Assembly: GCF_002354895.1 (NCBI RefSeq) | Contig: NZ_CP023439.1 | Span: 4,898,001-4,962,000, forward strand | DNA length: 64,000 bases | From: Thauera sp. K11 | GTDB lineage: Bacteria > Pseudomonadota > Gammaproteobacteria > Burkholderiales > Rhodocyclaceae | Reading direction: 5' to 3' | Shown here: in pieces, positions 24,748 through 34,527 of the stretch | How positions within the stretch are numbered: the first letter of the stretch is position 1 | Layout: every line of letters starts with the position of its first letter | Position numbers and translations under genes: made by a program | The notes under the pieces: generated by a model | Database searches by the model: none | What the model was told of the DNA's origin: nothing | What the model saw: the letters and a program-made list of their open reading frames with translations, nothing else

Positions 24748-25305
24748 ATGCCGGCAGAAGAACACGCACAGGCCAGCCCGGCGGGCGCGGCGCCTGCCCG
24801 CAAGCGCAGGCGCCGCTGGCTGGGGGAACTGGCCGTCTTCGTGCTGGCGCTGATCGCGATCCAGTGGTGGCAGAGCTGGAACGTGCCCGACGGGCCGGCT
24901 CCCGCGTTCGAGGCGCCGTTCGCCGACGGCCGCAGCGGCGGTCTCGGCGCGTGGCGCGCCGCGCACCCCGGGCAGCCGGTGGCGGTGTATTTCTGGGCCG
25001 ACTGGTGCCCCATCTGCAAGGCGCAGCAGCGCGGCGTCGAGTCCGTGCGCGCGGACTGGCCGGTGCTGACCGTGGCGATGCAGTCGGGTGATGCCGCGGC
25101 GGTGGCGAAGGTGCTGGCCGAACGCGGCCTGCAATGGCCGACCGCCATCGACGCCGACGGCCGCATCGCGGCCACCTACGGCCTGCGCGGCGTGCCGGCG
25201 ATCGTGGTGATCGGCGGCGACGGGCGCATCCGCTCGGTGTCGGTGGGCTTCACCACCGAACTGGGGATGAGGCTGCGGCTGTGGTGGGCGGGGCTGCGCG
25301 CCTGA
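24748..25305 (+). CDS. membrane-anchored thioredoxin-like protein (TlpA/ScsD type)
   Basis: A 185-residue protein with a basic N-terminus (KRRRR), one transmembrane anchor (LGELAVFVLALIAIQWW, ~28-44) and a periplasmic thioredoxin fold. The active site is YFWADWCPICKAQQ (Cys-Pro-Ile-Cys), and the cis-Pro loop is LRGVPAIVVIGGDG. The ending GFTTELGMRLRLWWAG is typical of ScsD-like proteins. It probably reduces or oxidises periplasmic thiols; partners such as ScsB/DsbD are not in the window. Confidence 0.88.
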   Translation: MPAEEHAQASPAGAAPARKRRRRWLGELAVFVLALIAIQWWQSWNVPDGPAPAFEAPFADGRSGGLGAWRAAHPGQPVAVYFWADWCPICKAQQRGVESVRADWPVLTVAMQSGDAAAVAKVLAERGLQWPTAIDADGRIAATYGLRGVPAIVVIGGDGRIRSVSVGFTTELGMRLRLWWAGLRA

Positions 25306-25411
25306 GCCCCGTCCGGAGCACGAGTCCGCCGCCGGTTCGACTTCGCCCGCGTCCCCTGCGACACTGGCGGCCGTTCATGTCGATGCGCCGGCAGCGGCGC
25401 CAGGATGGGTC

Positions 25412-27016
25412 ATGACCAACATCGTTTCCGCAGGCGACGCCGAACGCCACCAGCGCCTGATCCGCAACCTGCAGCGCCCCGATGCCTTTGCGCATGCCGT
25501 GGCCGGCATCGCCTGCATCGAGACCCACATCTCGTCGGTGGTACTGGCGGGCGATTTCGCCTACAAGCTGAAGAAGCCGCTCGATCTCGGTTTTCTCGAC
25601 TTCAGTTCGCTGGAAAAGCGCCGCGCTGCCTGCGAGGAAGAGGTGCGGCTGAACCGGCGCACCGCGCCGGAGCTGTACCTGGACGTGGTGCCGGTCACCG
25701 GCAGCGTCGATGCGCCGCGCATCGGCGGCGACGGCGAAGCGATCGAATACGCGGTGCGCATGCGCCGCTTCGCGCAGTCGGCGCTGCTGGACGACGCACT
25801 GGAGAAGGGGGCGCTGCCGCCCGAACTCATCGACCGCCTGGCGCGGCACGTCGCCGGATTCCACGCCGCGGCCGCCGTCGCGGCGCCGGGCGAGGGGTTC
25901 GGCGATGCGCAGGCGGTGCATTTCCCGGTGCAGCAGAACTTCGTGCAGTTGCGCGAGCGGGTCGACGACGCGGAACTGCTGGCGCAGGCGGATCTCGCCG
26001 AGCGCTGGAGCGAGGCGCAGTTCGCGCGGCTGCAGCCGGTGTTCGAGCGCCGCCTGGCGGAAGGGCGGGTGCGCGAATGCCATGGCGACCTGCATCTGGG
26101 CAACCTGATCCTGCTCGAAGGCGAACCGCGGCTCTTCGACGGCATCGAGTTCAGCGCCGGGCTGCGCTGGATCGACGTCGCCGCCGACGTCGCCTTTCTC
26201 GTCATGGATCTGCAGCGGCGGGGCCGGCCCGATCTCGCCGCGCGCTTCCTCGACGCCTGGCTGGAGCGCAGTGGCGACTATGACAGCCTGCAGGTGATGC
26301 GCTACTACATCGCCTACCGCGCGATGGTGCGCGCCAAGGTCGCCGCGATCCGCCTCGGCCAGCTCGGCGGCGAGGCGCGTGCTGCCTGCCTGGCCGAATG
26401 CCGGGCCTACGTTGCGCTCGCGGTGGCGCAGGCCGTGCCGTCGCGGCTCTTCCTGGCGATCGCCAGCGGGGTGTCGGGTTCAGGCAAGACCAGCCAGTCG
26501 CAGGGGCTGGTCGAGGCGCGCGGCGTGATCCGCGTGCGCGCCGACGTCGAGCGCAAGCGCCTGTTCGGCCTGGCGCCGGAAGATTCCAGCGCCGCGGTGC
26601 CGGGCGGCATCTACGGCGCCGAAGCGGGCCGGCGCACCTATGCGCGGCTGGCGGAACTGGCCGCCGGCGTGATCGGGGCCGGCTGGCCGGTGCTGGTGGA
26701 TGCGACCTTCCTGCGCCGGGCGCAGCGCGCTGCCTTCGCCGAACTCTCGCGCCGGCTGCAGGTACCCTTCGCGATCCTCGCCTTCGATGCGCCCGAGGCG
26801 ATGCTGCGCGCGCGGGTGGCGGCGCGCAGCGCGCAGGGCGGCGACGCCTCGGAGGCCGATGTCGCGGTGCTCGAGGCGCAACTTGCGCAGCGCGAGCCGC
26901 TCGCCGGCGACGAACCCGGTGCGGCGCTGCCGGTGGACAGCGCCGGCGCGGTGTCCTGGCCCAGCCTGCTGCCGGCCTTCGACGCGCTGCTCGACCGCGT
27001 CGCGCCGCCTCCTTGA
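25412..27016 (+). CDS. bifunctional aminoglycoside phosphotransferase-like / P-loop kinase protein
   Basis: A 534-residue fusion. The N-terminal ~330 residues resemble the phosphotransferase (APH/choline kinase) fold, with VLAGDFAYKLKKPLDLGFLD (Lys of the ATP site), Brenner motif CHGDLHLGNLI beginning at residue 223, and LFDGIEFSAGLRWIDVAADV (metal Asp). The C-terminal ~185 residues form an AAA_33-type P-loop kinase with GVSGSGKTSQSQ at 353-364 and VLVDATFLRRAQR. Such fusions (COG0645/COG2187) are common in proteobacteria, but their substrate is not known. The usual drug-resistance function of APH enzymes should not be assumed. Confidence 0.85.
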   Translation: MTNIVSAGDAERHQRLIRNLQRPDAFAHAVAGIACIETHISSVVLAGDFAYKLKKPLDLGFLDFSSLEKRRAACEEEVRLNRRTAPELYLDVVPVTGSVDAPRIGGDGEAIEYAVRMRRFAQSALLDDALEKGALPPELIDRLARHVAGFHAAAAVAAPGEGFGDAQAVHFPVQQNFVQLRERVDDAELLAQADLAERWSEAQFARLQPVFERRLAEGRVRECHGDLHLGNLILLEGEPRLFDGIEFSAGLRWIDVAADVAFLVMDLQRRGRPDLAARFLDAWLERSGDYDSLQVMRYYIAYRAMVRAKVAAIRLGQLGGEARAACLAECRAYVALAVAQAVPSRLFLAIASGVSGSGKTSQSQGLVEARGVIRVRADVERKRLFGLAPEDSSAAVPGGIYGAEAGRRTYARLAELAAGVIGAGWPVLVDATFLRRAQRAAFAELSRRLQVPFAILAFDAPEAMLRARVAARSAQGGDASEADVAVLEAQLAQREPLAGDEPGAALPVDSAGAVSWPSLLPAFDALLDRVAPPP

Positions 27017-27200
27017 AGCCGGCGGGCTGCCGGTTTCCGGCAAGGAGGGCGTGGTGAAGAATGCGCAGGACATCGGCGCGACACAGCCCTTTACAACTGA
27101 TTACCCGGCGTAACAGCCGCATCGCCGGGGCTGCCCTATCGTAGCCACGTGGGGCGAGTCCGGCGTGCCGCCCCTTCATTCCGATCCGAGGTCACCGAAT

Positions 27201-27899
27201 ATGAAATCCGCACTCCCGAGATGGCGCATCTGGGTACTTTCCCTGGCTGCCGCCGGGGCATTGGGCGGCTGCGTGGTGGCACCGGTGGACCCGTATTACG
27301 ACGATGAGGTATATGTCGCGCCTCCGCCGCCGCGCGTCGAATACCGCGGCTATCCGCCTGCGGTCGATTACATCTGGATCGACGGCTACTGGGATCGGGG
27401 CGGGCGCGGCTACGACTGGACGCCCGGCTACTGGGCGCCGCCGCATGAGCGCTGGCGCCTGCAGCAGCGCATCGAACGCGAGCGCGCGTGGGAACGCGAG
27501 CGCGACCGCGCCAACGCCCGCCAGCGCGAGCGCGCGAGAGAGGAGGAACGCCGCCGCGACCGGGAGGAAGCGCGCGCACGTGATCGCGAGCGGGAGCGCG
27601 AACAGCAGGTCCGCCGCGAGCGGGAGCGCCAGCGCGAACAGGCCGCCGAGCGGGAACGGGCGATGGACCGCGAGCGCGCACGGGAACGGGACCGGGACCG
27701 TCGGAACGATGCGCTGGGCGAACGGCTCGGCGGGGGGAACGAGCGGCAGCGCCAGCGCGACGCCGACAGGCCGCGCGAGCAGGAAAGGCGCACCGACTGG
27801 CGGCGTGACCGCGACCGCGAGCAGGCGGACAGGAATCAGGGCGATGATTCCCGCAGGCCGCCGTGGGCCGAGCGCCTGCGGCAGATGCATCAGCCCTGA
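27201..27899 (+). CDS. WXXGXW-repeat lipoprotein with Arg/Glu-rich tail
   Basis: A 232-residue putative lipoprotein (lipobox LGGCVVAP). After a Pro/Tyr segment it has two tryptophan-containing motifs, YIWIDGYWDRG and YDWTPGYWAPP, matching the YXWXXGXW repeats of small outer-membrane or biofilm-associated lipoproteins. The remaining ~140 residues are a highly charged low-complexity region dominated by R, E, D and Q (for example RERERQREQAAERERAMDRE), likely an extended helix. GAGGTCACC precedes the ATG. Followed by a strong palindromic terminator shared with the convergent TetR gene. Confidence 0.8.
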   Translation: MKSALPRWRIWVLSLAAAGALGGCVVAPVDPYYDDEVYVAPPPPRVEYRGYPPAVDYIWIDGYWDRGGRGYDWTPGYWAPPHERWRLQQRIERERAWERERDRANARQRERAREEERRRDREEARARDREREREQQVRRERERQREQAAERERAMDRERARERDRDRRNDALGERLGGGNERQRQRDADRPREQERRTDWRRDRDREQADRNQGDDSRRPPWAERLRQMHQP

Positions 27900-27923
27900 T
27901 CGCGCCTCGGGCAATGCTTCTGC

Positions 27924-27956
27924 GGGCGGCCCTGCAGGGCCGCCCATCTTCTTGCG
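27924..27956. terminator. palindromic intrinsic terminator between convergent genes
   Basis: A perfect 22-bp palindrome at 27924-27945 folds into a GGGCGGCCC / GGGCCGCCC stem with loop TGCA and is followed by ATCTTCTTG on the plus strand. It sits in the 61 bp between the convergent lipoprotein and TetR genes and could terminate both. Confidence 0.75.
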
Positions 27957-27960
27957 GGAA

Positions 27961-28581
27961 TCAGTCCGGCTGGCTCAGCACGACGCGCAGGATGGCTTGG
28001 AAGCGGCGGGTGACGGCGGCATGGTCCATGCCCGGGTTGCGGATGCCGCGGATCATCAGACCTTCGAACATCGCGGCGATCAACTCGATCATGCTGTCGA
28101 TCTCGGCGTCGCCCCCGTCGCCGAGGCCGTTGGCGCGGCGAATGCCGCGCAGCGTCGCGGCGAAACTGTCGCGGCAGACGACGTCGGCACGTCGGACGAT
28201 GTCCGCCACGTGCGGATTGCGGGCAGCCTCCGCCATCACTTCCAGTTTCAGCCCGGCTTCCTCGGGTGCGAGATTCTTCTGCACCGCCTCGATCACGTGT
28301 TCGATCAGCGCCTCGCGCGTGTCCTCGGCCGCGCGCAGCTCCGCACCCAGGGTCAGCAGGTATTCGAGATCGCGCTCGACGATCGCGGCGATGATCGATT
28401 CCTTATTGTCGAAATAGTGGTAGATATGGCCGGCGCTCATGCCCGCTGCCTTGGAGATCTGGGCAATGCTCGCGCCATGGAAGCCGCGATCGCGGAAACA
28501 GGTCGCGGCGGCGCACAGGATCTGCTCGCGCCGTGCTTCGGCGCGCTGCTGTTCGGAAGGGTTGCGGTGTTCTGCGGACAT
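27961..28581 (-). CDS. TetR/AcrR family regulator of the RND efflux operon
   Basis: A 206-residue repressor-type protein. The N-terminal helix-turn-helix is complete: RREQILCAAATCFRDRGFHG, ASIAQISKAAGMSAGHIYHY, FDNKESIIAAIVERD. The C-terminal ligand domain (IEHVIEAVQKNLAPEEAGLK onward) includes a family ending around FEGLMIRGIRNPGMDHAAV. It is divergent from the RND adaptor gene across 174 bp that contain an operator-like inverted repeat, so local and autogenous repression is likely. ATG 28581 was preferred over the GTG three codons earlier. Confidence 0.92.
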   Translation of the reverse strand: MSAEHRNPSEQQRAEARREQILCAAATCFRDRGFHGASIAQISKAAGMSAGHIYHYFDNKESIIAAIVERDLEYLLTLGAELRAAEDTREALIEHVIEAVQKNLAPEEAGLKLEVMAEAARNPHVADIVRRADVVCRDSFAATLRGIRRANGLGDGGDAEIDSMIELIAAMFEGLMIRGIRNPGMDHAAVTRRFQAILRVVLSQPD

Positions 28582-28625
28582 CGAGACCACGATGATGAAG
28601 TGATGGAAAAGGCGTCTTGCCGACC

Positions 28626-28654
28626 TTGCACTGCAACAAACGGTAGCATAGAAT
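28626..28654 (+). promoter_or_regulatory. predicted sigma70-type promoter of the RND operon
   Basis: TTGCAC at 28626-28631, a 17-bp spacer, and TAGAAT at 28649-28654 form a recognisable promoter about 100 bp upstream of the adaptor gene. The -10 box overlaps the left arm of the inverted repeat, as expected for repressor control. Confidence 0.5.
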
Positions 28655-28682
28655 GAGCGTTCAATCTAGATTAACCATTCTA
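28649..28682. promoter_or_regulatory. operator-like inverted repeat between tetR-type gene and RND operon
   Basis: TAGAATG at 28649-28655 is exactly repeated in inverse as CATTCTA at 28676-28682. Between them lie a near-palindrome TGAGCGTTCA (28654-28663) and the palindrome ATCTAGAT (28664-28671). The patch is AT-rich against its surroundings and lies in the divergent intergenic region. Each arm also reads as a TAGAAT -10 box, one per direction, so a bound repressor could close both promoters. Confidence 0.6.
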
Positions 28683-28755
28683 ACATCAGGCTGCGGATTG
28701 AGCGTGCCATGAGTGCGCGGTTGCCGCCCTGTACCCCAGTCGCGAGAGGCAAATC

Positions 28756-29949
28756 ATGCAGATCTCCCGTATTTCCCTGCTCATGCCGGCCGTCGTTGTG
28801 CTTGCCGGCGCGTTGCTGCTGGCCGGTTGCGGCGGCAGCCAGCAGGGCGACCAGGCGGCCGGCGCCGCGCCGGCAGCACCGGCGGTCACCGTCGTTTCGG
28901 TCAAGAGCGAGTCGGTGCCGCTGGTGACCGAACTGCCCGGCCGTACCACGCCCTATCTGATCGCCGAACTTCGGCCGCAGGTCACCGGCATCGTCAAGCA
29001 GCGCCAGTTCACCGAGGGCGGCGAGGTCAAGGCCGGCCAGTCGCTGTACCAGATCGACCCGTCCACCTACCAGGCCGCCTACGACAGCGCGAAGGCCAGC
29101 CTGGCACGCGCCGATGCCAACGTCCATACTGCGCGCCTGAAGGCGCAGCGCTACGCCGACCTGGTGAAGATCGAGGCGATCAGCAAGCAGCAGAACGACG
29201 ACGCGGTGGCGGCGCTGAAGCAGGCCGAGGCGGACGTCGCCGCCGCGCGCGCGGCGACGGACAAGGCGCGCATCGACCTGGAATTCACCCGCGTGGTGTC
29301 GCCGATCTCGGGTCGCATCGGACGTTCGTCGGTGACCCCCGGCGCACTCGTGACCGCCAATCAGGCCACGGCGCTGGCTACCGTGCAGCAGCTCGATCCC
29401 ATCTACGTCGACGTGACGCAGTCCAGCGCCGACCTCCTGCGTCTCAGGCGCGAGGTCGAGGCGGGCAAGCTGCAGCGCAACGGCGGCGCCACCGTGCCGG
29501 TACGGCTGGTGACGGAGGACGGCACGCTGTATGGCGCCGAGGGCAAGCTGGCGTTTTCGGAGGTTTCGGTCGACCAGGGCACCGGCAGCGTCACGCTGCG
29601 GGCGGTGTTCCCCAATCCCAAGGGCGAACTGCTGCCGGGCATGTACGTGCGCGCCCGGCTGTCGCAGGGTACGAAGGGCGACGCCTTCCTGGTGCCGCAT
29701 GCCGCGCTGAGCCGCGACCCGCGCGGCCAGGCGCTGGTCATGGTGGTCGATGCCGGCGGCAAGGTCGACGCGCGTCCGGTCAAGGCCGACCAGTCGCTGG
29801 GCGACAAGTGGGTGATCACCGAAGGTCTGGCGGACGGCGAGCGTGTCATCGTCGAAGGTCTGCAGCGGGTGCGCCCGGGCGTCCAAGTCCAGGCGCAGGA
29901 AGCGGGCGCAGAGCCAGCCGCTCCAGCCGCCGCCGCGGCGGCCAAGTGA
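28756..29949 (+). CDS. RND efflux periplasmic adaptor lipoprotein (AcrA/MexA type)
   Basis: A 397-residue membrane-fusion protein. The lipobox is LLLAGCGG. The lipoyl/barrel-sandwich halves are visible as LRPQVTGIVKQRQFTEGGEV with KAGQSLYQID, and later FTRVVSPISGRIGRSSVTPG. An alpha-hairpin lies between them (SLARADANVHTARLKAQR, KQAEADVAAARAATDKA). The C-terminal membrane-proximal domain includes LPGMYVRARLSQG. It links the inner-membrane pump and outer-membrane channel encoded directly downstream (11-bp gap to the pump gene). Drug specificity cannot be read from sequence. Confidence 0.95.
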   Translation: MQISRISLLMPAVVVLAGALLLAGCGGSQQGDQAAGAAPAAPAVTVVSVKSESVPLVTELPGRTTPYLIAELRPQVTGIVKQRQFTEGGEVKAGQSLYQIDPSTYQAAYDSAKASLARADANVHTARLKAQRYADLVKIEAISKQQNDDAVAALKQAEADVAAARAATDKARIDLEFTRVVSPISGRIGRSSVTPGALVTANQATALATVQQLDPIYVDVTQSSADLLRLRREVEAGKLQRNGGATVPVRLVTEDGTLYGAEGKLAFSEVSVDQGTGSVTLRAVFPNPKGELLPGMYVRARLSQGTKGDAFLVPHAALSRDPRGQALVMVVDAGGKVDARPVKADQSLGDKWVITEGLADGERVIVEGLQRVRPGVQVQAQEAGAEPAAPAAAAAAK

Positions 29950-29960
29950 GGTAGCCCGCC

Positions 29961-32900
29961 ATGGCACGCTTCTTCATCGACCGGCCCATCTTCGCGTGGG
30001 TCATCGCCATCGTCATCATGCTCTTCGGATCGCTGTCGATCCTGAAGCTTCCTGTGTCGCAGTACCCGTCGATCGCGCCGCCGGCGGTCGCCATCAATGC
30101 CAAGTATCCCGGCGCCTCGGCGAAGGCGGTGGAGGATTCCGTCACGCAGGTCATCGAGCAGAAGATGACCGGCCTCGACGGCCTGCTCTACATGAACTCG
30201 TCCAGCGACGCCTACGGCAATGCGACGGTCACGCTGACCTTCGATGCCGACACCAATCCCGACATCGCCCAGGTGCAGGTGCAGAACAAGCTGCAGACCG
30301 CGCTGCCGCTGCTGCCGCAGGCCGTGCAGCAGCAGGGCGTCCAGGTGGCGAAGTCGGCGCGCAACTTCCTGATGGTGATCGGCTTCGTGTCGGAGGATGG
30401 AAGCCAGCAGCAGGCGGACCTCGCCGACTTCCTCGTATCCACCGTCCAGGACCCGCTGTCGCGCGTCACCGGCGTCGGCGAGGTGCAGGTGTTCGGCGCG
30501 CAGTACGCGATGCGCGTATGGCTCGATCCGGACAAGCTGACCAACTACCGGCTCGTGCCGAGCGACGTCAGGACTGCGCTGCTGGCGCAGAACACCCAGG
30601 TGTCGGCCGGGCAGCTCGGCGGTACGCCGGCCGTGCCGGGGCAGGGCTTCTCCGCCACGATCACCGCCCAGAGCCGCCTGCAGACGGTGGAAGAGTTCGA
30701 GCAGATCCTGCTGCGCAGTTCGGGGCAGGGCGGCGAGGTGCGCCTGAAGGACGTCGCCCGCATCGAGATCGGCGCTGAGAACTACGGCACCGTGGCGCGC
30801 TTCAACGGCCAGCCCGCGGCAGGCGTGGGCATCAAGCTGGCGGCGGGGGCCAACGCGCTCGACACCGCCACGGCGGTGCGCACCAAGCTCGACGAGATGC
30901 AGCGCTACTTTCCCGTCGGGGTGAAGGCGGTGGTGCCTTACGACACCACGCCCTTCGTGAAGATATCCATCCAGGAAGTGGTCAAGACGCTGATCGAGGC
31001 GGTGGCGCTGGTCTTCCTGGTGATGTACCTCTTCCTGCAGAACATCCGCGCCACGCTGATCCCGACCATCGCCGTGCCGGTGGTGCTGCTCGGCACCTTC
31101 GGGGTGATGGCGGCCTTCGGCTTTTCCATCAACACCCTGACGATGTTCGGCATCGTGCTGGCGATCGGCCTGCTGGTGGACGACGCCATCGTCGTGGTCG
31201 AGAACGTCGAGCGGGTGATGACCGAAGAGGGCCTGCCGCCCAAGGAGGCGACGAAGAAGTCGATGGGCCAGATCACCGGCGCGCTGGTGGGCATCGGCCT
31301 GGTGCTGTCGGCGGTGTTCGTGCCGATGGCTTTCTTCGGCGGCTCGACCGGCGTCATCTACCGCCAGTTCTCGATCACCATCGTGGCGGCGATGGCGCTG
31401 TCGGTGCTGGTGGCGATCGTGTTCACGCCCGCGCTGTGCGCGACGCTGCTCAAGCGGGTGGAAAAGGGCCACGAACACGGAGAGGGCGGCCTGTTCTCGG
31501 GCTTCTTCCACTGGTTCAACCTCAACTTCACGCGCGGCACGCAGCGCTACGAGTCGGCGGTCGGCGGCATCCTGCGCCGCAGCATGCGCTTCCTGGCGAT
31601 CTACGCCGCCATCGTCGTGGTGCTCGGCCTGCTGTTCGTGCGCATGCCGACCTCCTTCCTGCCGGAAGAAGACCAGGGCGTGATGTTCAACCAGATCATG
31701 CTGCCGGCCGGCGCGACGCAGGAGCGCACGGTGGAGGTGCTGCAGAAGGTCGAGCGCCACTATCTCGAGAACGAGAAGGACACCGTACGCGCGGTGTTCA
31801 CCGTCGCCGGCTTCAGCTTCGGCGGCAGCGGCCAGAACATGGGCATCGGCTTCGTCAACCTGAAGGACTGGGACGAGCGCAAGAAGGCCGGCATGGACGT
31901 GAAGTCGGTGGCCGGGCGTGCGATGGGGGCGTTCTCGCAGATCAAGGAGGCGATGGTGTTCGCCTTCGTGCCGCCGGCGGTGATCGAACTCGGCACCTCG
32001 AACGGGTTCGACCTGCAGTTGCAGGACCGTGCCGGCATCGGCCACAAGGCGCTGACCGACGCGCGCAACCAGTTCCTCGGCATGGCGGCGCAGGACAAGC
32101 GCCTGGTGGGCGTGCGCCCCAACGGCCAGGACGACACCCCCGAGTACCAGCTCGACATCGACCACGCCAAGGCCGGCGCGCTCGGCGTCACCGTGGCCGA
32201 CATCAACGATACGCTGAGCACCGCCTGGGGCGGCACCTATGTGAATGACTTCATCGACCGCGGGCGCATCAAGAAGGTCTACCTGCAGGCCGACGCGCCG
32301 GGACGCATGACGCCGGAAGACCTCGGCAAGTGGTACGTGCGCAACCAGGCGGGCGACATGGTGCCGTTCTCCGCTTTCACTTCCGCCAAGTGGGTGTACG
32401 GTTCGCCGCGCCTGGAGCGCTACAACGGCCAGTCCGCCGTCGAGATCCTCGGCCAGGCGGCTCCCGGGCTGTCCTCGGGCGAAGCGATGAAGGCGGTCGA
32501 GGAGATCATCGCCAAGCTGCCGCCGGGGGTCGGCTACGAATGGACCGGCACCTCGTACGAGGAGCGCCGCTCCGGCGCGCAGGCGCCCGCGCTGTACGCG
32601 CTGTCGCTGCTGGTGGTGTTCCTGTGCCTGGCGGCGCTGTACGAGAGCTGGTCGGTGCCGTTCGCGGTGATGCTGGTGGTGCCGCTGGGGGTGCTCGGCG
32701 CGCTGCTGGCGGCGACCGGGCGCGGATTGTCGAACGACGTGTATTTCCAGGTCGGCCTGCTCGCCACGATCGGCCTGTCGTCGAAGAACGCGATCCTGAT
32801 CGTCGAGTTCGCCAAGGCGCAGATGGAGCAGGAAGGCAAGGACCTCGTCACGGCGACGCTCGAGGCGGTGCGCATGCGCCTGCGGCCCATCCTGATGACC

Positions 32901-33116
32901 TCGCTCGCCTTCGGCCTCGGCGTGCTGCCGCTGGCGATCTCGACCGGCGCCGGTTCCGGCAGCCAGAACGCGATCGGCACCGGCGTGCTGGGCGGCACGA
33001 TCGCCGCCACGGCGCTGGGCATCTTCTTCGTGCCGCTGTTCTACGTCGTGATCAAGCGCATCTTCAAGGAAAAGCCGGCGGATTCGACTGCCGCCGCCGC
33101 ACAGGAGCTCAAATGA
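29961..33116 (+). CDS. RND multidrug efflux transporter, HAE1 family (AcrB/MexB type)
   Basis: A 1051-residue inner-membrane proton-driven pump. It begins [20 protein letters not shown], has the porter-domain start [16 protein letters not shown], and the transmembrane helix 4 proton-relay motif [20 protein letters not shown] with adjacent Asp pair. The second repeat shows [29 protein letters not shown] and the family segment [20 protein letters not shown]. The length is standard. It works with the adaptor upstream and the channel downstream; the stop overlaps the channel start (ATGATGA). Confidence 0.96.
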   Translation: MARFFIDRPIFAWVIAIVIMLFGSLSILKLPVSQYPSIAPPAVAINAKYPGASAKAVEDSVTQVIEQKMTGLDGLLYMNSSSDAYGNATVTLTFDADTNPDIAQVQVQNKLQTALPLLPQAVQQQGVQVAKSARNFLMVIGFVSEDGSQQQADLADFLVSTVQDPLSRVTGVGEVQVFGAQYAMRVWLDPDKLTNYRLVPSDVRTALLAQNTQVSAGQLGGTPAVPGQGFSATITAQSRLQTVEEFEQILLRSSGQGGEVRLKDVARIEIGAENYGTVARFNGQPAAGVGIKLAAGANALDTATAVRTKLDEMQRYFPVGVKAVVPYDTTPFVKISIQEVVKTLIEAVALVFLVMYLFLQNIRATLIPTIAVPVVLLGTFGVMAAFGFSINTLTMFGIVLAIGLLVDDAIVVVENVERVMTEEGLPPKEATKKSMGQITGALVGIGLVLSAVFVPMAFFGGSTGVIYRQFSITIVAAMALSVLVAIVFTPALCATLLKRVEKGHEHGEGGLFSGFFHWFNLNFTRGTQRYESAVGGILRRSMRFLAIYAAIVVVLGLLFVRMPTSFLPEEDQGVMFNQIMLPAGATQERTVEVLQKVERHYLENEKDTVRAVFTVAGFSFGGSGQNMGIGFVNLKDWDERKKAGMDVKSVAGRAMGAFSQIKEAMVFAFVPPAVIELGTSNGFDLQLQDRAGIGHKALTDARNQFLGMAAQDKRLVGVRPNGQDDTPEYQLDIDHAKAGALGVTVADINDTLSTAWGGTYVNDFIDRGRIKKVYLQADAPGRMTPEDLGKWYVRNQAGDMVPFSAFTSAKWVYGSPRLERYNGQSAVEILGQAAPGLSSGEAMKAVEEIIAKLPPGVGYEWTGTSYEERRSGAQAPALYALSLLVVFLCLAALYESWSVPFAVMLVVPLGVLGALLAATGRGLSNDVYFQVGLLATIGLSSKNAILIVEFAKAQMEQEGKDLVTATLEAVRMRLRPILMTSLAFGLGVLPLAISTGAGSGSQNAIGTGVLGGTIAATALGIFFVPLFYVVIKRIFKEKPADSTAAAAQELK

Positions 33117-34519
33117 TGACCCGGCTACGCACATCGACGATCGTGCTCGCGGCCGCACTGGCCGGTGCCTGCTCGCTGATCCCCGCATATCAGCGCCCGG
33201 CGGCGCCGGTGCCGGAAGCCTTCCCGAACGCGCCGGCGAGCGGTGCCGTCGCCGCGCCGCAGGCCGACACGCTGGCCTGGCGCGACTACTTTGCCGACGC
33301 GCGGCTGCGCGAGCTGATCGATCTCGCCCTGGCCAACAACCGCGACCTGCGGGTGGCCGCGCTCAACATCGAGCGTGCCCGCGCGCAGTACGGCATCCAG
33401 CGCGCGGCGCTGTTCCCTGCCATCGGCGTCACCGGCTCGGAGAACGCCCAGCGCCTGCCGGCCGACCTCAGCATGAGCGGCGAGTCGCGCATCACCCGCC
33501 AGTACAGCGCCACGCTCGGCTTCTCCGCCTACGAGCTGGATTTCTTCGGCCGCATCCGCAGCCTGAACGAGCAGGCGCTGGAAGCGTACCTCGCCACCGA
33601 GGAGGCGCGCCGCAGCGCGCAGATCGCGCTGGTGGCCGAGGTCGCCAACGCCTGGCTGACGCTGGCGGCCGACCGCGAGCGCCTGACGCTGGCGCGCGGC
33701 ACCCATGAGACGCGGCAGAAGTCCTACGACCTGACCAAGCGCAGCTTCGACGCCGGCGCGGTGTCGGCGCTCGACCTGCGCCAGGCCGAGACCCTGCTCG
33801 AGGGCGCGCGCGCCGACGTGGCGCGCTACACCGCGCTGGTCGCGCAGGACGAGAATGCGCTCGCGCTGGTCGCCGGCGCGCCGGTGCCGGCCGGCATGCT
33901 GCCGGGCGAACTGGCCGACGTGCTCACCACGGTGGCCGACCTGCCCGCCGGCGTGCCGTCGGAGGTGCTGGTGCGCCGGCCCGACGTGCTGCAGGCCGAG
34001 CGCGCGCTGCGGGCGGCCAATGCCAGCATCGGCGCCGCGCGCGCCGCCTTCTTCCCGAGCATCACCCTCACCGCCGGCGCAGGCACCGCGAGCGCCTCGC
34101 TCGACGGCCTGTTCAAGGGTGGCTCGGGCACCTGGAGCTTCCTGCCGCAGATCCGCATCCCGATCTTCGAGGGCGGCCGCCTGCAGGCCAGCCTCGACGC
34201 CGCCGAGATCCAGCGCGACATCAACGTGGCGCAATACGAGAAGGCCATCCAGAGCGCGTTCCGCGAAGTGGCCGACAGCCTCGCCGAGCGCGCCACGGTG
34301 GCCGAACAGCTCGACGCCCGGCGCAGGCTGGTCGCCGCCACGGCGGAGACCTATCGCCTGTCCGAGGCGCGCTACCGCGCCGGCGTGGACAGCTACCTCG
34401 GCCTGCTCGACGCGCAGCGCGCGCTGTACGGCGCCGAGCTGGAGCTGATCGGCGTGCGCCTGGCCGAAGCGTCGAACCGCGTGGCGCTGTACAGGGCGCT
34501 GGGCGGCGGCTGGAAGTAG
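33113..34519 (+). CDS. outer-membrane factor lipoprotein of RND efflux (OprM/NodT family)
   Basis: A 468-residue TolC-fold channel protein. The lipobox is in [10 protein letters not shown]. Family features include the two repeated helical halves [20 protein letters not shown] and [14 protein letters not shown], and the domain signature [36 protein letters not shown] (in the form [12 protein letters not shown]) is diagnostic for OprM-like proteins. Translational overlap with the pump gene and CAGGAGCTCAA upstream show it is the third gene of one operon, giving a complete tripartite efflux system. Confidence 0.95.
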   Translation: MMTRLRTSTIVLAAALAGACSLIPAYQRPAAPVPEAFPNAPASGAVAAPQADTLAWRDYFADARLRELIDLALANNRDLRVAALNIERARAQYGIQRAALFPAIGVTGSENAQRLPADLSMSGESRITRQYSATLGFSAYELDFFGRIRSLNEQALEAYLATEEARRSAQIALVAEVANAWLTLAADRERLTLARGTHETRQKSYDLTKRSFDAGAVSALDLRQAETLLEGARADVARYTALVAQDENALALVAGAPVPAGMLPGELADVLTTVADLPAGVPSEVLVRRPDVLQAERALRAANASIGAARAAFFPSITLTAGAGTASASLDGLFKGGSGTWSFLPQIRIPIFEGGRLQASLDAAEIQRDINVAQYEKAIQSAFREVADSLAERATVAEQLDARRRLVAATAETYRLSEARYRAGVDSYLGLLDAQRALYGAELELIGVRLAEASNRVALYRALGGGWK

Positions 34520-34527
34520 GCGCGGCG

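Noticed and set aside
29403..33188. Open frame of about 1,260 codons on the minus strand opposite the RND adaptor and pump genes
   Set aside because: His/Arg/Asp-rich shadow of the pump coding sequence on the opposite strand.
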